Part shown: piece after piece, positions 1 through 11,061 of the stretch
Layout of the letters: each line of letters begins with the position of its first letter
Position numbering within the stretch: the stretch's first letter is position 1
Program-made: the position numbers and the translations under genes
Notes under the pieces: model-generated
Told to the model about the DNA's origin: nothing
The model's input: the letters and a program-made list of their open reading frames with translations, nothing else
The model's database searches: none
Assembly: GCA_025331435.1 (NCBI GenBank)
Contig: JAIWNI010000001.1
Coordinates: 248,001-312,000, forward strand
Direction: 5' to 3'
Length of the DNA: 64,000 nucleotides
From: Choanephora cucurbitarum
Lineage: Eukaryota; Mucoromycota; Mucoromycetes; Mucorales; Choanephoraceae

Positions 1-2181
1 ACTAGCTATATAATCTCTCTCTCTCTTTTTTTCTTTTTGTGGATACACAATGTTTCACACTTGAATATCTAATCTGTAATTTATTAAACCTTAATAAAAT
101 AAACTATACTAAAGTCCAAAAGAAAAAAAAGCGTTGTCAATTTTGATATTTTATCAAAAGATGTTGATAAGAGAATCCTTTAGCCTCTAACAAGTAAAAT
201 TGTCCCCACCCCCAAAAACCTGCCGTTGAGTCATTTGTGTAGCCAATGTGGCATTTAATAAAAAAAAAACCTGTTTTGTTTAGTAAGCTCGCCAAATTAA
301 AATTCTTTAGTTTATCAAAGAAAAAGGATAGTAAATGATCAACACGTGCGCATGATTGGCCTAACTCTTTTTCATTAGATTGTTTTTTTCTTCTTCTAAC
401 TATGGATAGCTTGTCTAAGCTAGATTCAATCTTGTGCTTTTACGTCTATTCAAAGTAAAGAGCCAAGTGTATCAGCAAAACCTGATTCTTTGTGCAGTTA
501 GAAATTTACGAAACCCGATCTAAACTTGAAGAAAACTATCCTACTTCAAATCTCAAACATTCATATTTGGGAAACGAATGAAACTTCTAGACGGCTAGGC
601 ACTGAAGTGTGGATTTGTAATATGGTTTATACCGATAGAGTACTTGACAGTCTAACGAATAGAATTAATATGTTTAAATTTGGGATTTCCTATAGACACG
701 AAATCGTGTTCGCGCATAACTGTCAAAGAAAGATCTCGATTACTTTGGCGGAGCGATCTCGATTTTTAATATATTATCAGCATTTTAGTATAAAAAAATG
801 TTTGGTACTAAACTTTAAATTTCGGTTCCATAAAATGACAAGCAGCATTTCTTTTCTAGTTTCAGTCATGCATCGTCTAGAAGGGGGAAGAAGAAACACA
901 GTGTTGCATGTTATCATCTGATGCCTTTCAAGCACTATGTTGGATAGAAGCAGAAGGATATGAGGTCATTTCAATACTATGGCTCTATTTCTAAATAGGT
1001 TTAATTCCATTAGTCTATACAGAATTGTTCTACCATCTTTTGAAATGAAAATGAGTCCAGGCACTAAAGCATCATTGGATCCAAAAGTGGGCTTAATATA
1101 AGAGTGTATTTCGCAAGGATATGAATGCTCTTAGGTGAAGCGAATATTTTAAAGGTGATATTGAAAATGTTTCGTAAGCTGCGTTAGACAGAACCTTTGT
1201 TGGATTTTGCAAATGCTCTTTTCTTTTTTGAGAGATTTATACTGTGCTTGTTGTGTTGAGTAATGAAGAAGATTTACTACTGTTTGACTTGATCCTAGCG
1301 AATGATAATAGTCAATCAATTCAAGAATTGCTATCTTGGATTGAGCATGCGAAACGGACTTTGTATTTCTTGATTTGCATCTCTAGCTTATACAAGTGTG
1401 AAAGCGTCAACCTCATTTTCTGAATGGTGCAACTTTTATCTTATAATAAGAGTATACAAAACAGTACAAAGCTTTTGGGGATTTGATCAATGGATTCTCA
1501 AAGTCAGAAGCAGTTGATAACAAAGTGAAAATTACTAACGCAGCTACACTTGTGGAACTCGAGAGTAGCAAAAGCACACATCTCAACAAGTCAAGCTGGA
1601 GATGCGAAATAAGAAATGCAAAGTCCATTTTGCATGCTCAAGTCTCTTATTAGTGCTATGCTCAATCTGAGATAGAATGAAGATCACTCCAAGTGACAGA
1701 AAGCCATTCGATTTACGAATATACTCAATATAAGAGCAGCAATTCTCAGGAATATAAACACTCTTAGGTAAAGCGACTACTGTATATAGGCCTGAAGAGG
1801 ACTTACCAACAGACAAACATTACGTTTATCTCTGTCTATTTGGCTCAAAAGAAAAAGAAATGCAAGTAGTCATAGGCTTCAGTGTGAGGAGATACGATAC
1901 TGTTACTAGAATAAAGCTTATCCATCATTTCAATTCATACTGATAATCGCTTATTGTGTCTTCATATTTCCTTTTTTTGTTTGACTCAGCTATCTTCAGT
2001 TGTTGAGATGTTCTATCCAATCTTCAATAGCTCATTAGATTCCTTTGCATGCAACACATTCTATACTACAAATACACAAAGGCAAAGTCCTTTTACTTGC
2101 CATTTACTTTCTTTATAGTATCACTACACTCAAACAAGCCACTTATAATAAAATATGAAGAGATATTAAGAGACAATAAGT
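1..2181. other. Gene-poor A+T-rich region
   Basis: No convincing gene is seen here. Open stretches on both strands are short, lack recognisable domains and show no chain of intron-like junctions. The stretch contains a diverged direct repeat (around 1092-1150 and 1726-1790) and an imperfect inverted repeat (listed separately), so it may be decayed repetitive DNA. It ends at the stop codon of the RPS9 gene on the minus strand. Confidence 0.5.
1341..1640. repeat. Imperfect inverted repeat, arms about 48 nt
   Basis: The segment at about 1343-1389 is nearly the reverse complement of 1593-1640, with roughly nine of ten bases matching by eye. About 200 nt lie between the arms. Each arm contains a shared GCATGCTCA core. 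Partial similarity extends beyond the arms. This could be a decayed MITE-like element or a chance inverted duplication; no flanking target-site duplication was recognised. Confidence 0.5.
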
Positions 2182-2751
2182 TTATTCTTCGTCATCTTCG
2201 GCATCATCACCACCAGCAGCAGCAGCAGCTCTCTTTCTCTTAACACGACCAGGACGACCACCACCAAGAGGAGAGGTCAAAGCAAAGTCAATGTGCTTTT
2301 GAGATTCCAAACGGACAATGAAAGAGGGAACATTGACGATTTGCTTACCAACACGAATGTGACGTTGACGGATCAAGACACGGGCATGGTGGATGGACTT
2401 GGCAAGACCCAACTTGAAGACTTGGGTTTGGAGACGACGTTCCAAGAAATCTTCAATCTTAAGAGCCAAGACGTAATCGAGCTTCATGCGGGATTCATCA
2501 AGAACACCAATACGCAAGAGACGACGGATCAAGGCGTTACCTTCAAAGAGACGGCGAGGGTCCTTTTCGTCAAGCTTCAAGAGTTCACGAGCAGCACGAC
2601 GGATCTTGGAGAGAGTCAAACCGACTCTCCAGATTTCCTTCTTGTTCTTCAAACCGAATTCACCAATCAACTTGAGTTCTTGGTCGAGACGAGCGGATTC
2701 GAAGGGACGCTTAGGGACCTTGGAGGTCTTGCTGTAAGTTCTACCAGGCAT
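2182..2751 (-). CDS. RPS9: 40S ribosomal protein S9 (uS4 family)
   Basis: Small-subunit ribosomal protein that binds 18S rRNA and contributes to decoding fidelity at the mRNA entry site. The protein is 189 aa, the usual length for the family. It opens with [16 protein letters not shown] and carries the S4 RNA-binding motif in the middle (around [20 protein letters not shown]). It ends in a basic and then acidic tail with an alanine run. The start was placed at the MPGRTYS methionine; the frame stays open 15 codons further upstream, but those residues do not fit the family. The gene is a single exon and uses the strongly biased codons typical of ribosomal protein genes (GGT, AAG, CGT). It diverges from the LETM1-like gene across about 530 nt. 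Identification is secure. Confidence 0.97.
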   Translation of the reverse strand: MPGRTYSKTSKVPKRPFESARLDQELKLIGEFGLKNKKEIWRVGLTLSKIRRAARELLKLDEKDPRRLFEGNALIRRLLRIGVLDESRMKLDYVLALKIEDFLERRLQTQVFKLGLAKSIHHARVLIRQRHIRVGKQIVNVPSFIVRLESQKHIDFALTSPLGGGRPGRVKRKRAAAAAGGDDAEDDEE

Positions 2752-3279
2752 CTTTGAAGAGTAAGGTGAAAGAGAAGGAGTTGATGTATTGATCACTTTC
2801 TCTTTTCTTTTTTTTTCTTGGATGGCTTGTTGTGACTCTTTTTGTGAGGGGGGGGTCTTCTTTTAATGTCCCCCATCTCTCTTTTCTCAAGTTTGACAGG
2901 TGAGTGTATAGTTTCTCTCTCTCTCTGTATCTCTACCTTTTGATTCTCTGTCTTTCTTCATTGTTGTCTGTTGAATCAAAGAATGAACCATGCAATTATA
3001 CTATGCATAATGATACTATCCAAGAAAGGGATCTTCCTTTAATGGCAAATCACAAAAAAAAAAGGCAAAAGATCATGCCTTATCCTAACTTTGAATTATG
3101 CCTTATGCATTACCAAACTAACCTGCTAAAAGGAGTCAAGGTTTAAACTGGATCTTCATAAGCATAATTACCTCCTTTACATACAAAAAAGAAAGAAATC
3201 AAGCGCCGTTTCTTTTATTCTCTACATATGTCATTCAAGCTACGCTCAACCCCTCTCACTCTTTTTTTTAATTCTAAAC
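2752..3279. promoter_or_regulatory. Divergent intergenic region RPS9 / LETM1-like
   Basis: This stretch separates two divergently transcribed genes, so it should contain both promoters. It holds a run of eight G at about 2848-2855, long pyrimidine tracts next to both start codons, and a (TC)n stretch near 2910-2930. A short open frame at 2904-3146 has no recognisable domain and is not called as a gene. The regulatory role is inferred from gene orientation only. Confidence 0.4.
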
Positions 3280-4510
3280 ATGATTAGAACCACAGGTCGT
3301 CTTACCAAGTAATGTACTCTGACAACCAAACAAAGCTTCTCGTCTGTTAACACCTATTCTTAGAGGTTACCCTTTGTTTGTCTTGAGGGGCTATCAACCT
3401 TTGGCAAGAGCCTCTGTTCAACCTTGGACAAAGCCCTTGATTCAACCTATGCGTACCTTTTCTGCTCCATCAGGTCAAAATAACCAAGAGAGTCAGTCTC
3501 GCATCATGCGTTTCATTCAACAGTCCAAGGAACTCGTTCGATTCTACAAGGACGGTCTTAAGCAGATCTGGACTGACAATAAACAGAGTAAGGCCCTGTT
3601 GACCAAAGTGGCTAATGAAGGTTATGTGTTGAACCGATCTGAATTCCAGTTGGTTCATCAGACACAAAAGAATATGGTCAAGTTGATTCCTTTTGGCTTT
3701 GTGTTTCTTATTTTGCCTGAATCGGTAAGTACTCTAGAAAGAAGCTTTTCTGTTATTAACTCATATCGATCAGATCCCTTTGCTTGTCATGTATGTGCCT
3801 GGTATGGTGCCCAGTACTTGTCTAAAAGAGAGTCAGATTGTAAAGTAGAGAATAACCGCTATAAAGGCAGAGATAGCTTACAGAGTAAACTATAGAGAAA
3901 GCAACGTGAAAAACTAGATAAAGTACGTCAAAAGATGACCATGAATGTATTGAAGTCAGCAGAACAAGTAGAGGGTGTAAGTGATATTGGTAAATTCCTG
4001 ACAAGTGACTTACACCAAACGATAGATTTCACCTGAAGATTTCTTGCATCGACACAAATTTCAAAAGATTGCCAAACAGTATGGTTATGACTTTGAATTA
4101 AGTCAGATCGACAGAAGACATCTTTCGTCTTATTGTCGATTCATGGGCATCAATGACTATGGACCACAATTTGTATTGAAGCACCGTCTTCAGAAATACA
4201 TGGACTACCTTGACAAGGATGATAAGGTAAGATAGAAAGAAAGAGAAGACTGCTGAAGCACAAGTAGTACTCAACAGTATGATCCATATAGCTTCTTTTG
4301 CAAGAGAATACAGTAGATACATTAGATGCAAAGGAATTGAGTCATGCAGTAGAAGAGCGTGGTATGCGTTCACTTGATAGAGAAGAAGAAGAGATGCGTC
4401 GTGCCTTAAAATACTGGTTAACAATCAGTCAACAATCTGAGCCTAAAGTGCCTGCTGGTCTTCTTGTGTTCAGTCGTATGTTTTTGTTAAACGCATCTTA
4501 TTCTTCTTGA
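3280..4510 (+). CDS. LETM1-domain mitochondrial inner-membrane protein
   Basis: LETM1-domain proteins sit in the mitochondrial inner membrane and act in K+/Ca2+ homeostasis and membrane-associated translation (yeast Mdm38/Ylh47, animal LETM1/LETMD1). Six exons were assembled: 3280-3308, 3364-3724, 3774-3839, 3896-3976, 4026-4226 and 4292-4510, together 318 aa. The N-terminus is basic and Ser/Thr-rich, like a mitochondrial presequence. The core has a hydrophobic segment followed by LPESIPLLVMYVPGMVPST, a family hallmark. A ribosome-binding-like region follows (SSYCRFMGINDYGP, then DAKELSHAVEERGMRSL). The first exon encodes only ten residues, and its splice to exon 2 is supported by phase. The protein is short and lacks EF hands, so it is closer to LETMD1-like forms than to full LETM1. 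The exact C-terminus is less certain than the core. Confidence 0.85.
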
Positions 4511-4667
4511 AATAAAATTTTATCATGGTAAAATAAACAAAGATAGAAAGACAAGAAAGAGAGAGAGAGTCATCAACTTCATTATAGGACAATCATGTTG
4601 AGATTCGTAGAACAGTGATTGCCACTCTAAGTACCAGTTCAAGTAAAGATAGTGTTTAAACAAAAAG

Positions 4668-6187
4668 TTGACTAGAATAACAAAAAAGAAAATAGAGCGT
4701 TCTCTTTCTAGTGCATCAGAGACATCAGAAGAACAACAACAACAACAACAGCAGATAGAAGATCATGAATCCTATGTACCTAAGAAAAGGGCTCGAGTGA
4801 CAGAAAGTCAGTTTCGATCGGATGTCATGCGTGTCAACTACGATCGTCTTCATGGTGTTGAACTAGGTCTGTTCAGAAGGATGCATCGTCATGTAGATCA
4901 TGCACCTGAAACACTTTCACCCATCAGTCAACGTTCCCATAACAGTTTTTCTCGCTTTAATCAGATACCATTGTATGAATCCAATGATAGACGAGAGACT
5001 GTATTCAAGCGTCCCTCAGCACCTTCTCGATCCAATGCTTCTGTTGTATCTACATCTACTTCTACTTCTATCTCTTCATTACCGTCCGTATCATCTAGAC
5101 CACCCATGCGACTTCAGTCTTCTCCATCTATTCGTGTATCTAGACCTGCTATTTCATCCATACCACCACCGCAGCAGAAATTAGAAAAAGAACATCATCA
5201 GCAAAAATTAGAAGAAGAATATCATCATCATCAGCAGAAATTAGAAGAAGAGCATCATTATCAGAAATTAGAAGAACAGCAACAATTACAACAGCAACAA
5301 TTACAACAGCAACAATCACCTTCAACACCACCTATTAAATCACAAACAAAGACAAGACTTGAACAATTAGAACAAGCTTCACGTCTATCACCTAATCAAC
5401 ACATGTTTCAATTTGACGATGATATTGGAATGGGTGATGATGTAGGATTAAGTGATAGAGAATTAGATCAACTTAGTCTAGGCCATAGTGATGATGATAT
5501 AGAAGTCATGCCACCACCCAAAGACACAAGGTAAGAAATAGAGTAACAAAGACAGACCACTAACCACACAAGATAGTCATCGTATCTCACCTAATGACTG
5601 TCTAACACGTCGATTGTTAGGTGATCCATTTGAGAATCAAGGATCTTATGAAGAGAGTGATATCAACTATTTCACAAAAGCAGAAGTAGAAATGATGTTT
5701 AGGAATCGACTGGATTCATCCAAGAAACTTCGTAACTTTACAAACACTCGTCTCTTTTCAAAAATGTAAGAAATATTACAAATGGGATAGCGTTTGTTTG
5801 ATTTAAACAAATTTTCCTCCTTTTTTAGAACCGATTTGTTTTTTGAGCATATCAAAACAGATCTTTTGGCTTATAAGCAAAATCAACCAGCATCATATCA
5901 GCATATCATCACTGAGAATGATGTCATCTTGTTGATGAAAAGGTAAGATGACATGATACACAGACTAAGTGATTCACCCCCCATCTATTAGACAGCGATT
6001 CTTAACAGACACAAGCAACATTCAATCCTTAGCATCTCGGTATCTATCCAAGACCTATTGTGATCGTATGCTTGAATCTGTGGCTGCCAACAATCGAATT
6101 CGACCTGCAGATGGTATTAATTATGATCATCAGAATCAATTTTTACCATTTGATGATGAATCATATTTTTATGATAGTGATGAATAA
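4668..6187 (+). CDS. CENPT: CENP-T-like kinetochore protein with C-terminal histone fold
   Basis: CENP-T links centromeric chromatin to the outer kinetochore; its C-terminal histone fold pairs with CENP-W and its N-terminal tail recruits Ndc80/Mis12 complexes. Exons are 4668-5530, 5577-5765, 5829-5942 and 5992-6187, about 450 aa. The first roughly 300 residues look disordered: a poly-Q run at the start, a Ser-rich stretch and a Q/H/E-rich repeat. The last part is a histone fold with the CENP-T signature ENDVILLMKRQRFLTD, preceded by FFEHIKTDLLAY and followed by LASRYLSKTY, then an acidic tail. The true start is unresolved. No ATG opens the frame at 4668; a small upstream exon beginning at the ATG near 4594 and spliced to about 4676 would fit in phase. 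The fold assignment is from motif memory and Cnn1/CENP-T are divergent, but the match is good. Confidence 0.75.
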
Positions 6188-6632
6188 CACTTTATTTTAT
6201 AATGATATCCTTTAATCGTTTGAGTGTGAAGGTCAACTTATTTTGCTGTGATTTTGGTTTTTTATATTTTGTATAGGGTGAGGTATGGTAAAGGTATTTC
6301 AGTTTGTTGCTAGGCATCAGATGATCATCACATAGTTCAATGGCCAATTGAGATTCATCCCACCGTTTCTGTGGTGCTTCAGTCATTCAGCTTATTTTAT
6401 TATTAAAAAAAGAAAGAAAAAGAGAGAAAGAAAGAGGAAAGAAATGAAATGAAATCAATTATCGGAATAAACAACTTTAAATTTTATTTTTTTGTTGACA
6501 GTTGTCTATGCAACATTGTACCTGATTTCAATAAAGCTGACACTTCTTTAACATGTGCCTGATTTTAAATAAAAAATTAACATGAGCATTTCAAAGTCCG
6601 TAGCATTCTCTCTCTCTTTTTTTTTATTCAAG
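6188..6632. other. Intergenic region between CENP-T-like gene and BOS1
   Basis: About 445 nt, A+T-rich, with purine-rich (GAAA)n-like sequence around 6400-6450 and pyrimidine tracts just before the BOS1 start. No coding signal was recognised. It should hold the 3' end of the upstream gene and the BOS1 promoter. Confidence 0.5.
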
Positions 6633-7548
6633 ATGAACTCATTGTATAATAACGCATTAAAGCAGAGTCATGCATTAGAAAGGGATTTACAGAGTAAAGT
6701 AAAGAGACAAGACAGAAACAACAGACTAACATCATGCGTCATTAGAATTTCAGTCTGGTCAAGATGCCTCAGCAGGTCTACAAGGTACATACTAACTATG
6801 CTCAGATGTTATTCTTACATACTTTACTTATAGGGCAGATATCAGCTTCATTCAACACATTACAACGGTCGATTGACGAATATGAACAACTGGCTAAACG
6901 TGAAATGATACCTGTGAAAAAGGAAACAGCACTTACGTAAAGAGATAAAAGTTCTTTTGAATACAAAATAACTAAGAGACATTAGTCGTGTAGCTAAATT
7001 TCGACAAGAACTACAAGAGATGAAAGTACGATTTGAAGCCATCAAGAAACACCAAGAAACACAAAAGCAAGAACAGAACCGAGAACATCTATTGAGAAGA
7101 CCCACCCGAAGTCAGGCTATGGTAAAGATGCACATGACAAGAATGACTGACAACTAAACGACAATTTAGCCAGAACATCCTTACCAACCCATGAGTCGAG
7201 ATGAATTTGCATTACGTGAACAATCATTTGCCAGAAACACAGAATCACAGCTGGATGATTTCATTGGTCAAGCACAGACTCTGCTTGAAAATATCACAGA
7301 TCAGCATACGATTTTGAAGGTAAAGGGAGCAAACATCAATCTATCTCTTTTGCCACTTGTTCACTCTTATTCTACTATAGAAAACACAAAAGAAGATATT
7401 AGATACAGCCAACCATTTAGGTATCTCACAGAATGTGATTCGGTTTATTGAGAGAAGATCAGCTCAGGACAAATGGATCTTTTATGGTGGTATGATCCTC
7501 ACTTGTTTATGTATTTATGCTATCATCCATTTCTTTCAACAAGGCTAG
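6633..7548 (+). CDS. BOS1: Golgi/ER v-SNARE BOS1 (membrin, GOSR2)
   Basis: Qb-SNARE acting in ER-to-Golgi vesicle fusion with Sed5, Bet1 and Sec22. Six exons (6633-6693, 6746-6784, 6834-6936, 6986-7121, 7170-7319, 7381-7548) give 218 aa with consistent phases. The N-terminus reads MNSLYNNALKQSHALERDLQ, very close to the start of yeast Bos1. It is followed by LQGQISASFNTLQRSIDEY, matching the Habc helix region. The SNARE helix spans about residues 140-195. The tail ends in a single membrane anchor (WIFYGGMILTCLCIYAIIHF), as expected for a tail-anchored SNARE. An AATAAA lies about 10 nt after the stop. None of the exons is long, so the gene is only visible after splicing. Confidence 0.9.
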
Positions 7549-7720
7549 CAAGTCATAATAAACTTTGCGTGAAGTCAATGTATTATCAGTAACAAATGGT
7601 TCTTGAGAAAGCAAGGTTGTTATTCCCAGAAATATCAGACAGTCTCTTACAGCACCATCACTTTTGACAGCATTTGAGTCTTAAGCCTCTTATATGTACG
7701 AGCTGCTTTGGATGTTGAAT

Positions 7721-7752
<32 letters not shown>

Positions 7753-9161
7753 AACATCAGCTTGTTTCTTTTGCTTGCTGCCTCATCAAAAAAGAAACTG
7801 AGCACAGTAGCTTTGTAATTATAGACATCATTTACGTGTTGGAACAATGCGCCATCATATTTATATAAGCTTTACTTTTGTTGGCTAGGGCTACAATACA
7901 AAGAGTACAGCGACACTGCATTCGATCAGAAAGCTTTCCTAATGTCTATTGTATGATATGCATACCTCTTCAGTTAATACAGCTTGCTTTGATATGGTTG
8001 GTTTCTTTTTAGCCACAATGAAATAGTAACCTATATGAGAAACAAGGAAGAAGCCCAGAGAGCCTTCCTATGTTTTGTTCAGCGTTTTAATGTATCATCC
8101 CAAAGACAATTTTCTTTGTTTGCCTAAAATGACAATGTCATATCTATCCGTGCACCTGTTACACAGCTTACTGTCGTCCAATTCAAACCGAGATTACTTG
8201 GTATCACAATGAACAATAAACTAGCACTAGATCATTGCATTGAATGGAATACAATGGTATCAGAATTATAGTATTTCTTAACAAAATCTAGCATTTCTTG
8301 ACAGAATCCATCATTTCTTTAAGAAGCCCTGTCCTCTACAAACAGTTCGATTGAATTGCATCATAACTAATACAGGTCATTTTATCTGAACCGCAGTAGA
8401 GACTTGCATTTTGATCATATGTTGTGTTTGATGACAAAATCTACTCTTGTAAATTACCCAAAAGACAACTTTAATGACTTTCAAGAAGTAAAGCGTATGA
8501 AGAAAAGCAAGGCTTGAAAGTATATCAAACCAATTTTGGTATCGCTTGCTTCATGATTGGGAAGATAGTTGATGAAGCAATGTTTAATTAATTATGCTTT
8601 TAAATCAAGTAATTGTTCCTGCAATTTAAATTTTTTTTTTTTTACCAGTGATGGTAAGTAAACTGTGTTAGCTCTTATCTGGACATTGACAGTCTATATT
8701 GCAAGAATTCCTTTATCTGTGCATCTCTCCTTGATTGAGCTAGTTCCTACTGAGGACAGCTATGATTATGAAGAAGCTGAAGGGACTAAGCATGTCAATT
8801 ATCTTGAAAGTATTTGCCAGTAGAACAAGTCTGATTTGCCTTTGCTCACTTGAAGTAGAGTAGAAGGCATACTAAAGAGATCAGTTGTAGATATGATTAA
8901 TATGAAAGATAACTCTGCTCTTCCTCAAAGACAACAGTAAGCCTATTCTTTATCCTTTTTGTTTGTTAGGTCTTTGATCCTTTAAAGTTAATTCAACATA
9001 TCGGAGAGTAAAGGGCAATTTCCTTTTTCATCCAAATCAGGAGGGTGGCTTGGTAAGACGCAGCAAAAAAAAAATTTTTTTTTTCTGAGAGCCATTATTA
9101 ATGAGGGGCAACTACTCAATGAATTAGAGCTTTCTCTTTTTCGCTTTCGTCGATTTTAACA
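7549..9161. other. Gene-poor region with TG microsatellite
   Basis: No gene was recognised. The stretch carries a (TG)n microsatellite at 7721-7748 and a 9-10 nt A-run abutting a T-run near 9066-9084, about 80 nt before the RPL19 start. Poly(dA:dT) tracts of this kind are common nucleosome-excluding elements in ribosomal protein promoters. Open frames are short and without recognisable domains. Confidence 0.5.
7721..7748. repeat. (TG)n microsatellite
   Basis: About fourteen uninterrupted TG units, ending in TATATG. It lies in non-coding DNA and is likely length-polymorphic between strains. Confidence 0.95.
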
Positions 9162-9814
9162 ATGTACTGTCAACAACAAAAAAGGATAAAACAAGTTATT
9201 TATATGATTTCAATAGGGTCAGTTTGCTTGTCCAAAAGCGTCTCGCTGCCTCCGTCCTCAAGTGTGGTCAAAGAAAGATCTGGCTTGATCCCAACGAAGT
9301 CAATGAAATCTCCAACGCCAACTCTCGTAAGTTTATCACTTCATATAGTCAGTAAATACTCATTCAGTCTCTAGGTGCCAACATCCGTAAGCTTGTCAAG
9401 GACGGTTTGATCATCCGTAAGCCCGAGATCTCTCAATCTCGTTTCCGTGTCCTCGAACGTGCTGCTGCCAAGCGTAACGGTCGTCACATGGGTTACGGTA
9501 AGAGAAAGGGTACTGCTGATGCCCGTATGCGTACCCAAGTTATCTGGATGCGCCGTATGCGTGTTCTCCGTCGCTTGCTCGCCAAGTACAGAGAAGCTGG
9601 TAAGATCGATAAGCACTTGTACCACTCTCTTTACCTCAAGTCCAAGGGTAACGGTTTCAAGAACAAGCGTGTCTTGATGGAACACATTCACAAGGCTAAG
9701 GCTGAAAAGGTCCGTGCCAAGACTCTCGCTGAACAAGCTGAAGTTCTCCGTGCTAAGAACAAGGCTCTCCGTGAACGTCGTGCCAACAAGAAGGCTGAAA
9801 AGACTGAAGCTTAA
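9162..9814 (+). CDS. RPL19: 60S ribosomal protein L19 (eL19), start codon split by an intron
   Basis: Large-subunit protein that forms an inter-subunit bridge. The mature sequence begins [19 protein letters not shown] and includes [18 protein letters not shown] and [13 protein letters not shown], typical of eL19. It is 183 aa, slightly shorter than animal forms, with a long basic C-terminal helix. Exons are 9162-9163 (just AT), 9217-9326 and 9375-9814. The first intron (9164-9216, GT...AG, 53 nt) splits the initiation codon as AT/G. The rest of the coding sequence has no in-frame ATG at the right place, so this intron is needed to supply the start. Codon use is strongly biased, as in RPS9 and RPS20. 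Identification is secure; the split start is an inference from the splice motifs. Confidence 0.95.
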
Positions 9815-9941
9815 ATTCTGTCAACTCATTAAAATTCATTTTTTTGTTTAGTGTGTCCATATTTTTTTTTTTTATTGTCTGTGTGAATTTTAAGCGTATT
9901 TCCTTTTTTTTTCATTTTTTTTTATTTGAATTATTATTATT

Positions 9942-10528
9942 ATGCAATTGTATGGTTGGCTTGTGTTGGGTTTATGTTTAGTAGAGGCGTTACCACAACA
10001 ACAGTCGTTTATGACACCTGATGCTCATGGTGACATCTGGTCTCTATGTGATGTTATGTCTCCTCATCAACTCATGGGCTACCAAGATGGTGTTTCCATC
10101 TCACCTGCACAACCCAAGACTGGTGAACCTATTCATGTTCAAGTCAAGGGCAATCTCTGTAAGTGAGACTGACTGACTGACAACAATAAGAACTAATTGC
10201 TTTATAGTGAAGCAAGTAACTGGTGGTCAAGTGGATATTGACTTGAGTATCATGGGCATGATTAAAATCAAGAAACAACTTGATCTATGCTCAGTCTTGG
10301 ATTCTGATGTCATGGGTCACCAGACATGTCCCCTATTAGCAGGTGATCTTCAATTGGATGCTACAGGTAAATATACATAGGCATAATACATGACAGACAA
10401 TTGAACAGGTTTTATTAGCCTTTATTCCTAAAGAATTACCCAAATTACCTTTAGAAGGTGATATTCGTATTACTGATCAAGATGGCAATAGAGTCACTTG
10501 TATTCACCTCAATTTCAAATTACAATAA
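9942..10528 (+). CDS. Secreted ML-domain lipid-binding protein (NPC2 / PG-PI transfer type)
   Basis: ML (MD-2-related lipid-recognition) proteins bind sterols or phospholipids in a beta-sandwich cavity. Fungal members are annotated as phosphatidylglycerol/phosphatidylinositol transfer protein or NPC2 and act in the vacuole or secretory lumen. Exons 9942-10158, 10208-10366 and 10419-10528 give 161 aa, the family's usual length. Residues 1-17 form a signal peptide (MQLYGWLVLGLCLVEAL). Conserved cysteines appear at WSLCD, QLDLCSVL, HQTCPLLAGD and RVTCIHL, consistent with the disulfide pattern. The 3' splice site at 10418 was chosen because it is the acceptor that keeps the frame into IPKELPKLPLEG. 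The stop codon lies inside an AATAAA-like sequence and only 12 nt from the stop of convergent LTO1. Confidence 0.85.
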
Positions 10529-10540
10529 AATTATATATGT

Positions 10541-11061
10541 TTAAAATGTCATTTTGGGTGTTTCTGTCATATCGAATTTCAGTTGAACACCCAATAGAGA
10601 ACTGATCACTCGTAGCTTGTTTTTCATTTTATCTCGCATGGCAAATAGATCAGCATCATGATCATTATAGCTTGGGAATTCATCCACTAGTTTCTTTAGG
10701 CCTTCAATCTGCTTTAAGGCTCTAAGGAATTGGTTAGTTGACTTGTATATAAAATAAAGTATAGCCCATTTACTTTGAATTGATCAGGTCTGATTGTTGA
10801 GCCAATTCAGTCCATTGATCCACACAACCTGCATAAAATCCAATTTCCTTTCCCAAGTCAAATGCCTTTTCACAACCAAAGATACGACCTTCTAATTCGC
10901 CTGACTTTTCACCGTCTCGATATCCATCATCAAAACCATGTTCTGCAAACCTATGTGTATGTGTCAGCTGAATTGTACAACACTTATTCCTTAGCTTACA
11001 TGGTTTCCAAGTAGCACAAAGATTCAATACTTTGGCCTTCAGGTGGTATTGGCGTAGTCAT
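10541..11061 (-). CDS. LTO1: LTO1/ORAOV1-like Fe-S maturation adaptor with GxxxG repeats
   Basis: LTO1 works with Yae1 as an adaptor that recruits the CIA targeting machinery to insert an Fe-S cluster into ABCE1/Rli1, a ribosome recycling factor. Exons 11000-11061, 10774-10950 and 10721-10541 give 139 aa. The diagnostic Yae1/LTO1 deca-GX3 pattern is visible (FDDGYRDGEKSGELEGRIFG, then GKEIGFYAGC). The C-terminus is LKFDMTETPKMTF. Its last three residues, MTF, resemble the [LIM]-[DES]-[WF] C-terminal signal described for CIA clients and adaptors, with Thr at the middle position. The first exon ends in AT of an interior Met codon. The gene is divergent from BLOC1S1 and convergent with the ML-domain gene. 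Family assignment is firm; partnership with Yae1 is inferred. Confidence 0.85.

Noticed and set aside
526..921. 131-codon open frame near the left edge
   Set aside because: It opens without an ATG, has irregular composition and no domain or splice context; more likely chance in A+T-rich DNA.
2293..2757. Open frames of 154 and 83 codons opposite the RPS9 gene
   Set aside because: They lie antisense to a secure ribosomal protein gene with biased codons, which commonly leaves the other strand open; no domain is visible.
9371..9736. 121-codon open frame antisense to RPL19
   Set aside because: Shadow of the highly biased RPL19 coding strand; Thr/Leu/Val-rich composition without any motif.
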